Part shown: piece by piece, positions 57,554-64,000 of the stretch | Layout of the letters: every line of letters begins with the position of its first letter | Numbering within the stretch: the first letter of the stretch is position 1 | DNA from: Dryocosmus kuriphilus | Taxonomy: Eukaryota > Arthropoda > Insecta > Hymenoptera > Cynipidae | Length of the DNA: 64,000 bases | Reading direction: 5' to 3' | Assembly (NCBI GenBank): GCA_038277395.1 | Contig: CM076192.1 | Coordinates: 197,597,647 to 197,661,646, forward strand | Notes under the pieces: model-generated | The model's database searches: none | What the model was told of the DNA's origin: nothing | What the model saw: the letters and a program-made list of their open reading frames with translations, nothing else | Position numbers and translations under genes: made by a program

Positions 57554-57850
57554 TTTTCACTCTGTCTTTAAATGCAACATCCTTATTTAACCGCTCACTA
57601 TTTTTCCTTTCAAAGTACATAATACTAGTAAAGTCTATAACACAAACTGCACTTGTGGTCGATAAGGAACTGCAGTTATGCACTTTTCACTTTGCCTTTA
57701 AATGCAATATCCTTATTTCACTAATCACTATTCTTTCCTTTTAAATTCCATAATACTAATAGTAAAGTCCATAACACAAACTGCACTCCTGGTCCATAAG
57801 AAACTGTAGTTATGCACTTTTCGCTTTGTCTTTAGATTATTTCAACAGTC
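57485..57850. repeat. Tandem repeat of about 140 bp upstream of the polymerase, element B
   Basis: Units begin AGTCTATAACACARACTGCAC at about 57491, 57634 and 57768. Each contains AAACTGCAGTTATGCACTTT and CTTTAAATGCAAYATCCTTA. Two and a half copies lie directly upstream of the minus-strand polymerase. They may be promoter or origin material. A lacks the region. Confidence 0.75.
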
Positions 57851-58028
57851 AATAGTAAAGTTCACAAAAACTGCACTGGATATTTTCGTCGCTCAACGTG
57901 ACACACTTAACAGACAACGCTGAATTGAGGGCACTCCACTCCACACGCACTTTTATAGACCACCTCTCCCCCACCAGATTCTTCGAGAACACGTTGCACC
58001 ATTTTGCGCAACGTTGTGCAATCAAACC

Positions 58029-58409
58029 TTCTAGAACATTCTGGCGGGAAAAATCGTTGCACCATATTGCGCAACATTGCATCATCTTGCGTAACGTTGT
58101 GCAACCTGACCTTCTAGAACATTCTGGCGGGAAAACCCGTTGCATCATATTGCGCAACCGTGGATCATTTTGCGTAACTTGTCGAAACTTGTCAAAACGT
58201 GCTTCATCTTGTTTAAACGTGTGGAAGCTTGTCGAAACCTGCATCATCTTGTTGATTCTAGAACATTCTGACGTGAAAAATCTTTGCATCATATTGCGTC
58301 ATCGTGTCGAAACTTGTCGAAACACGTCGAGTTTCTAGAATATTCTAGAAGGTAGGTAGAGAGGGGTACTAGTCTATAAAAGCAGCATCGAATTGCAGAG
58401 GCTTCAGTC
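58029..58409 (+). promoter_or_regulatory. Heat-shock-element array with TATA and initiator, element B
   Basis: Perfect TTCnnGAAnnTTC elements occur at 58029-58041, 58112-58124 and 58256-58268, and a four-unit element TTCTAGAATATTCTAGAA at 58333-58350. TATAAAAG (58375-58382) and the initiator TCAGTC (58404-58409) follow at 31 bp spacing. The transcribed gene would start inside the gap. The core matches 15358-15502 of A, including CTATAAAAGCAG and GAGGCTTCAGTC. Between elements lie repeated words such as TTGTCGAAACTTG and TTGCGCAACRTTG. Confidence 0.75.
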
Positions 58410-58436
58410 TGTCATTGAACATACAGAGTGTAACGT

Positions 58437-58936
58437 NNNNNNNNNNNNNNNNNNNNNNNNNNNNNNNNNNNNNNNNNNNNNNNNNNNNNNNNNNNNNNNN
58501 NNNNNNNNNNNNNNNNNNNNNNNNNNNNNNNNNNNNNNNNNNNNNNNNNNNNNNNNNNNNNNNNNNNNNNNNNNNNNNNNNNNNNNNNNNNNNNNNNNNN
58601 NNNNNNNNNNNNNNNNNNNNNNNNNNNNNNNNNNNNNNNNNNNNNNNNNNNNNNNNNNNNNNNNNNNNNNNNNNNNNNNNNNNNNNNNNNNNNNNNNNNN
58701 NNNNNNNNNNNNNNNNNNNNNNNNNNNNNNNNNNNNNNNNNNNNNNNNNNNNNNNNNNNNNNNNNNNNNNNNNNNNNNNNNNNNNNNNNNNNNNNNNNNN
58801 NNNNNNNNNNNNNNNNNNNNNNNNNNNNNNNNNNNNNNNNNNNNNNNNNNNNNNNNNNNNNNNNNNNNNNNNNNNNNNNNNNNNNNNNNNNNNNNNNNNN
58901 NNNNNNNNNNNNNNNNNNNNNNNNNNNNNNNNNNNN
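58437..58936. other. Assembly gap of 500 N
   Basis: Exactly 500 unknown bases, a conventional filler length, so the true distance is unknown. It hides the right end of Polinton B, and sequence to the right shows no Polinton similarity. Open frames reported across it have no meaning. Confidence 0.95.
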
Positions 58937-59010
58937 GCGCCAAAAGGACCTGGTCTCCAGACTGTGGAATCTGCGGGAAGAAATAGAGGAATCATTTTTT
59001 GTGGTACATA

Positions 59011-59045
<35 letters not shown>

Positions 59046-59615
59046 TGAACGTATGTGTCTTTTTAATTTTTCCAACGCTATACCCATATATTACGGGTTT
59101 AAACTCTCATCTTCCTCCTCCTGCTCCACCTGCCCCCTCCTCATCTTCCTCCACCTGAGTAGAGGCAAGTGTAGAAAAAGATTTCTATTTCGAGACATGT
59201 CGATTGCCCTATGATATTTAGATACGTATTTGAATAGTAAGGATCAGGGTATAAGTAACTCAAAAATTATTTACTTTATTCACTAGATGCGCTCTTTTGT
59301 CTTTAGTACAAGAGCGATAAAGTGCAGCCGCACCTTATTCTTATAAATCTCACTCGCTGTTACCTTTATCCTACAATTACTGATATTTTAAAGTTCTTCT
59401 ATTCTTACGCTTCTGTAGAGCTTCCGTTTCCTTTACCCATCATTTTCTTCCCAATCATGCTAATGCCCCCCACCCCCCACCATCTCTTAATCTTCTATTT
59501 TTGCTCCTCTATCCTTCTGTAACTACTATATCTGCCACACTTAATCAGCAACTTTGAAGATTTTAACTCATTCTCAAAATCCGAAATCAGCGTCCTCGAA
59601 AATCTCTTTCATATC
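58937..59615. other. Noncoding stretch after the gap
   Basis: A (TA)n tract lies at about 59013-59043. No supported gene. Confidence 0.6.
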
Positions 59616-59856
59616 GATGGCCCTGAATAATAAAGCACTATCTTAAATTTCCCGTCTAAGAAAGCGTCATCTATTTTTTTTTTGTTGAGATTTTCAGATT
59701 TGAATTGATTAGCCATTGAATGAAGTCATTTCAATTTTCAAATGCTGCCTCTGAAAACCTAAAAGAACGTAGATGACGCTTTCTTAGATGGGAAATTAAG
59801 GATAGCGCTTTATTAGGCGGGAGATTTAAGAAAACGCTTTATTATTCGTGGCCATC
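59616..59856. mobile_element. Palindromic MITE
   Basis: 241 bp with inverted arms of about 70-90 bp: GATGGCCCTGAATAATAAAG on the left and the complement GATGGCCACGAATAATAAAG on the right, both containing AAGAAAGCGTCATCTA. CATAT flanks both sides (59610-59614 and 59857-59861), a possible target duplication. There is no coding capacity. Confidence 0.7.
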
Positions 59857-60268
59857 CATATAGAGTTCACAGGAATTCGACCTGATGAAACCTTTAGTGA
59901 CTAGGTATCTCATAAAATAGAATTTATTGATATAGTATGCCGTACAGTTGCAATATTTAATGAATTCTTCCAAATGAATCGAGATTCAGATTCAGCGCGA
60001 GAAATTTCGTGAGAAAACAAACTCAAAGCTCAACGGGAGGAATATTTTAGTCTGCGTAATTCTTTCATGTGCAGGTGAAATTTTAAAAACGATGAATGGA
60101 GTAAATTCTATATAAATATTGTTTTTGCTTGGATTATGAACAATTTTAATAAAAATAAAATACTTCCTTTTTATACCAAATTATGCAAAAAACTATTTTC
60201 GTATTCGGGACTAACTTTATTCGAGTTCAATGAGAAAGAGAATCGATCTGTTTCAAATTAGGTCTTCT
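59857..60268. other. Noncoding stretch
   Basis: AT-rich, nothing recognised. Confidence 0.5.
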
Positions 60269-60538
60269 CTACGCTTGCTTCCACTGTGTTGGAGGATGAA
60301 GAGAGCAGGAGGAGGAAGATGGGGATTTAGCTGAATAAAATACCCAAAAGCTGCATATGGTTGGATAACACACTAACATGTAGGAAATACTTTGAATTAT
60401 TTTCGCATATCCTAGCTGAACAATTAATTCGAGACCCTCCGAGCCCATCCACTTATCAACATGTTCGGGTGCGGCTGTTATTGGTTCACCATTAATGTTT
60501 AGTGGAATAATCAGGTCTAACCGTCCAGATCCCTCCAT
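60269..60538 (-). CDS. Orphan open frame or exon, unrecognised
   Basis: 89 codons from ATG 60538: MEGSGRLDLIIPLNINGEPI, APEHVDKWMGSEGLELIVQL, then a hydrophobic serine-rich end. The first 50 residues have normal protein composition and none of the transposon families applies. An acceptor-like TTAG lies just before the ATG (CCAAATTAGGTATGG), so it could be an internal exon. I do not recognise it, and it may be chance. Confidence 0.3.
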   Translation of the reverse strand: MEGSGRLDLIIPLNINGEPITAAPEHVDKWMGSEGLELIVQLGYAKIIQSISYMLVCYPTICSFWVFYSAKSPSSSSCSLHPPTQWKQA

Positions 60539-60789
60539 ACCTAATTTGGTCAGGAAATGGCGCTGTTAATTTTAAAATATTACTGTAACGTTAATGGGCT
60601 ACAAAATTTTCTGTGTACCGCTAATGGAGCAACGTATGTACGAATAGTTACACTAAAGACCACGGTGAATCTAGACTGACTTCAGCCTAGAGCCAGAACA
60701 CGAAAGGACATCTCACGATTATTTTGAATCCAAAGGGAAAAAAATTTGGAGCTCTTTTGGAGAAAAATGGTATTTTTGATTTTAATTCA

Positions 60790-63095
60790 TGCAATTCAAT
60801 TCAATTCAATTCAATTTATTTAAAAACCCAAACAGTTTCAACACATTGAAAATTGTACATAGCTTGTTCAATGTGTACACATTTTTCTTAGTACAGGAAA
60901 TTCCTGGACATTGAACGATTGGGGTCTTATCGTAAAATTTTGTATAGTTTATAATTACAGTATTGTAATATGCCGATGGCTTTTTACAAAGGAGTGCAAT
61001 GCAAGAGTGAAAAGAAAAGGCATTAAAGAAAAGCCAAACTAACTTATAATTAACTATTTAGTTATTTAGTCGGGCACTGGACTACGTGTTATTCAAAGAG
61101 GATGAAGGTTCATATTCTAAGCGCTTGTACCACGTATTTAAATAGATCGTTTAAATGTGTAATGCTTCCAACATCTAGCAAGCGCTATAATGAGTCTTGT
61201 TCGTTTTCAGAGAGAATCAGATACTTTTAAAGATAAAATGTTCTTAGGCCACTATAAATTGGACAATTAAGAAATATGTGATTCGGGCTTTAGTTAGACT
61301 ATATCTGTATTGAAGATATGCTTCCGTGCAGCCCACGTGGCTCAGTTTTCTGAACTTCTTATTATAATTCGAGTTGATAACTCTGTCAATGGCTTTGTAA
61401 AAAACATTATATGACCATTTACTGAGAGTGCTAGATTTTACTGCAGAGACCACACCTGCGCTAGCACACTGTCCGTACCACGCATCTCTTTCGCGCACTT
61501 ACTCAAGCAAGAATCTAAGCTGTGAAGCCCAGTTGAACTCCAAGCCCGAATCATCCCCTTGGTCCAACTCAGATAGCCCTCCAAAACATATTTTTGGAAA
61601 TGTACGATCTTCCATAGTAACGAGGAAGATCGGCAAACTATACATCCTTGTAAATGCTTTAAAGCTGCTTTGATCGGCCCCTGTTTTCACCCTTGAGAAA
61701 TGACTGGGAGTGTTCCTAGGCCAATATAACAGACGTTTAAAAAATTTGTCCTGAAGAACGCTGACGCTATACCAAGTATCTCAGGCCACAAATTTTTATC
61801 CCATACAGAGCAGTAGCATTCAAAATTCCACTCAAAAGAGTGGAAAACTTTACTTTCATATAGGATACCGCACACACAGCACGCAGCAAGAGAACCTTTC
61901 TAACAGCCGTCACTCCCTTCTTAATAAAGAATTCAATTATATCATCTATATACATAATGAAAGCAAGTGGACGGAGACCGTCACCCTGCAATACCCCCTG
62001 CGTCACTTCGACTCTCTCTGAGTAAGCGCTACCACTTTTGGCCCTCAAATTGGCGTTTCCATAAAGAGAACGCAGAATTCTTATAAACCTTCCGCCAAGG
62101 CCCAAGGCAGGTAACTAGTTCCAAAGTTTCTCATGGCTGACAGAATCGAATGCTCGTTCGAAATCCACGAAAATAACAAGTAAGGGATCTTTTTTACCAG
62201 AACTAAAATGAATACCCTGCACCGAATAAAAAGTAAACAGGTGATCTCTACAGCCTCTACCCTATCCAAAGTCGGCCTGTTCATCTGGTATTATGTTACA
62301 TGTGTTAGCCCACACCCACAGCCTGGCTGACAGCAACGCTGTAAATAACTTTTTTATTGAACTAATGAGAGCGGTACCTCTATAATTAAGGAGATCTCTC
62401 TTATCACCCTCTTCATGCAACATAAACATATCTACCTCAGACGATTGAACAGGAACCATCTCGTTATTAGAACTTTATTGAAAAGGTGAAACAAATAATG
62501 CTCCCATTGCCGAGTCAACCATTTAAATAAGTCATTGTTTAAACCGTCAAGACCCGCCGCTTTATTCAGTTTACAATGCGACAAGACTAGTTGCAATTCG
62601 GACAGTGAAAAATCGATATCAAGCGCAGGATCAAGCACTGAAATGTAATTGTTTTCCGATAAAAATTGGGGTGCAAAGAGGCTTCGGTGAAAGTCAAACC
62701 ATTCGCTGGTGCTTATATATTTATATGTTCCGGTTTAGTGTCAAAAGTTCTCGCCGTTTGCCAAACTTCGCTGTTGTTTTTAACATTTAATAGTCTTAGA
62801 AGATTTTGTCTGCAGTTCTCTTCCTTCGTTTCTCTAATTTTCAATCTATATGAATTGCGAGCTCTTAGATAGAAGTTTAATGAATTTTCAGGGCAACTGC
62901 GCGAACATCGTTTATATGCCTTGCAGGCAAGCCTTTTAAGATTAGCACACTGTGAGTTGAACCAAGAATTTCCATGATCGCCAGCCTTAAGGGATTGAGC
63001 AGCACTCCTATGGATCAGAATACTCGCCTCCTGAGTTGCTACCTTTATTACTACTGAGGCGGTCCGTTTTATAGACAAAAATTAGAGCCCTCATG
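60790..63095 (-). mobile_element. 5'-truncated LINE of a second family
   Basis: Minus-strand fragments in order: a pre-RT linker (63078-62713, GNSWFNSQCANLKRLACKAY), the first RT blocks (62638-62432, CKLNKAAGLDGLNNDLFKWL), and the middle RT (62105-61767, VEVTQGVLQGDGLRPLAFI). The YADD region is deleted. A C-terminal part follows (61690-61244). The 3' end is a (CAATT)n tract at 60792-60817, read as (AATTG)n on the minus strand, a typical LINE tail. The upstream endonuclease and ORF1 are absent. It is unlike the 4.5 kb and 37.4 kb LINEs in sequence. Confidence 0.75.
61244..63078 (-). pseudogene. Reverse transcriptase remnant of the truncated LINE
   Basis: At least five frame breaks and an internal deletion between the QGVLQGD block and the ATALYGIKICGLRYL block remove the catalytic aspartates. 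The terminal region has AWYGQCASAG and GCTEAYLQYRYSLTKARITY. Inactive. Confidence 0.7.
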
Positions 63096-63586
63096 ATCAA
63101 TCGAAAATGAGAATATTATAAAAGTGGTAAGGAACGGGCGAAATTACGCTAAGCACGCCTGTGAGACGATGACGTTTTCCAAAATTAATTAGAAATCAGA
63201 GCGTAGAGATATAGATACTCATCGATATATGCACATCGTACGATCGACGAATGTGCACGCAATGCAAATTAAGTGGGGACTCAGCTTGGGTCCGAGGATC
63301 TCGCGGTCAGCACTCTAGTTCGAAGACCAATATGCGACACTTACTTCCAGCTCTTCCTAGAAGAAAGACCTGTTTGAGTGGACTAGTCCGCTACCATTCG
63401 TACATGACGCTTAGAAGTGACGTCCGTCCCTTCGAGAAAGGAGACGATTGGACCTCGGTTACCATTTTCTGTGATAGCATCAGAAGTTCTCTCACTCTTA
63501 GTGAATTGTAGCAAATCATCGATCGTGAGTGGATCATAGAAAAGAAAGGGATGTTTTAGGTGTGACAGAATCATTGAACATACAAA
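63096..63586. other. Noncoding stretch before the hairpin repeats
   Basis: A minus-strand frame (63383-63727) runs through part of this stretch and into the first repeat, but it has no recognised domain. Confidence 0.4.
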
Positions 63587-63923
63587 ATCATATTCCTCTT
63601 GTAACGATTTTGTACCTTTACCCAAGAGGACCTCATTGTGCAGGAGGAATCTGATCCAATGATAGGGGATTTTTTTTTGAATGCGATTTTTATTAAGTAA
63701 ATGAATAACCAAGCCAATAAGGCGCAATCATATTCTTCCAGTAACGACCTTGTACCTTTACCCATGAGGACCTCGTTGTGCAGGAAGAATCTGATTCAAG
63801 GTTAAAGGGTGCACGTCGCATGCAAGTGTATTCGTTTGATAAAATGATAAGAGCGATAATTTGAATTTATGTAGTAACGACTTTGTACCTTTCCCAAGAG
63901 GACCTCGTTGTGCTTATAAATTC
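63587..63923 (+). ncRNA. Three tandem hairpin motifs with conserved core and covarying stem (candidate structured RNA)
   Basis: Copies at 63587-63655, 63727-63795 and 63863-63923, spaced about 140 bp. Each has a core of about 41 bases starting GTAACGA and containing TTGTACCTTT, GAGGACCTC and TTGTGC. The core is flanked by arms that pair with each other: ATTCCTC/GAGGAAT in copy 1, ATTCTTCC/GGAAGAAT in copy 2, TGAATTTAT/ATAAATTCA in copy 3. Inside, AACGA/TCGTT and CCTTT/AGAGG can pair, the latter with a G-U that only works on the plus strand. No known ribozyme core was recognised. Transcription is not shown. Confidence 0.45.
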
Positions 63924-64000
63924 AGGACTCACAAAATTCACAAAGGGGAAATCAAAAGTTCAGTTCTCGTTATCAATAATCGCAATTATTCTCCCTTGAG

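Larger units (their letters stand above)
45174..58436. mobile_element. Polinton/Maverick (adintovirus-like) element B, right end lost in gap
   Basis: The left terminus AGTATAAC is followed by sequence matching the terminus of A (CGGCCCCACCACGACTAGCT and CGACAGTCGGTAA). The gene order matches A throughout but without the SINE and hAT-like insertions. The right terminal repeat is not present before the N run, and nothing resembling it follows the gap. Four virion-type genes remain open, so B is younger or better preserved than A. Confidence 0.9.

Noticed and set aside
57898..58338. 146-codon plus-strand frame in the subterminal region of B
   Set aside because: Product is built from the repeated TTCTAGAACATTC and TTGCGCAAC words; the antisense frame is equally open. 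It is repeat, not gene.
13567..58436. A and B as a tandem segmental duplication
   Set aside because: Flanks differ, A has its own target duplication, and each copy has private gene arrangements and disabling mutations; they are independent insertions of related elements.
58369..59158. Open frames spanning the N run
   Set aside because: They consist almost wholly of unknown residues from the gap.
63383..63727. Protein-coding gene across the hairpin repeats
   Set aside because: Copies 1 and 2 can be read as related peptides, but copy 3 breaks the frame and changes the arms completely, which favours a nucleic-acid structure.
63587..63923. Hammerhead or twister ribozyme
   Set aside because: Neither strand shows CUGANGA/GAAA, nor the twister core, so only an unclassified structured element is claimed.

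Overview
This is eukaryotic, AT-rich, repeat-dominated DNA, most likely from an insect and plausibly a hymenopteran. It carries APE-type LINEs, a tRNA-derived SINE, hAT-like and Tc1/mariner-like DNA transposons, palindromic MITEs, and two large self-synthesising DNA elements of the Polinton/Maverick (adintovirus-like) type. Core promoters carry insect-style TATA boxes with TCAGT initiators. No complete host gene can be supported. Almost every protein-coding stretch belongs to a mobile element and most are broken. The species call is inference from repeat style only.

Layout. 1-13566: dispersed 1.2 kb repeat units rich in GCGCGAAGCGCG, a SINE, and a full-length degenerate LINE on the minus strand (4566-9737). 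13567-31787: Polinton A, 18.2 kb, with about 1 kb terminal inverted repeats and a 6 bp target duplication GAGGTG. It is itself invaded by a SINE (16354-16709, 14 bp duplication) and a 3.3 kb hAT-like element (26814-30150, 8 bp duplication). 31794-37462: AT-rich DNA with a MITE, three diverged repeats beside an isolated signal-peptide exon, and scraps of a third Polinton. 37463-42602: second copy of the LINE. 42620-44888: Tc1/mariner-like element with about 400 bp inverted repeats. 45174-58436: Polinton B, whose right end is lost in a 500 N gap (58437-58936). 58937-64000: MITE, one orphan open frame, a 5'-truncated LINE, and three tandem hairpin-forming motifs with a covarying stem.

The two Polintons share one gene plan. 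From a central divergent promoter the minus strand carries a PLA2-like virion protein, adenain-like protease, penton-like capsid protein, a roughly 50-residue ORF, the double jelly-roll major capsid protein and an unknown protein. The plus strand carries the packaging ATPase, a DUF8207 protein, a fiber-like coiled-coil protein and a chromodomain integrase. A large protein-primed-type DNA polymerase B converges on the integrase from the other side. Near one end lies a small OB-fold-like gene behind a heat-shock-type promoter. In B the PLA2-like, penton-like, small and fiber-like genes are still open while every enzyme is broken. A is more decayed.

Items most worth a second look: (1) the heat-shock-element/TATA/initiator promoter found in both Polintons; (2) the 63.6-63.9 kb motif repeated three times with compensatory stem changes; (3) an 11 bp quasi-palindromic tandem array directly after the integrase stop at three loci; (4) the TAATG stop-start junctions and conserved micro-ORF in the capsid cluster; (5) a signal-peptide exon with a consensus splice donor at 34.6 kb.
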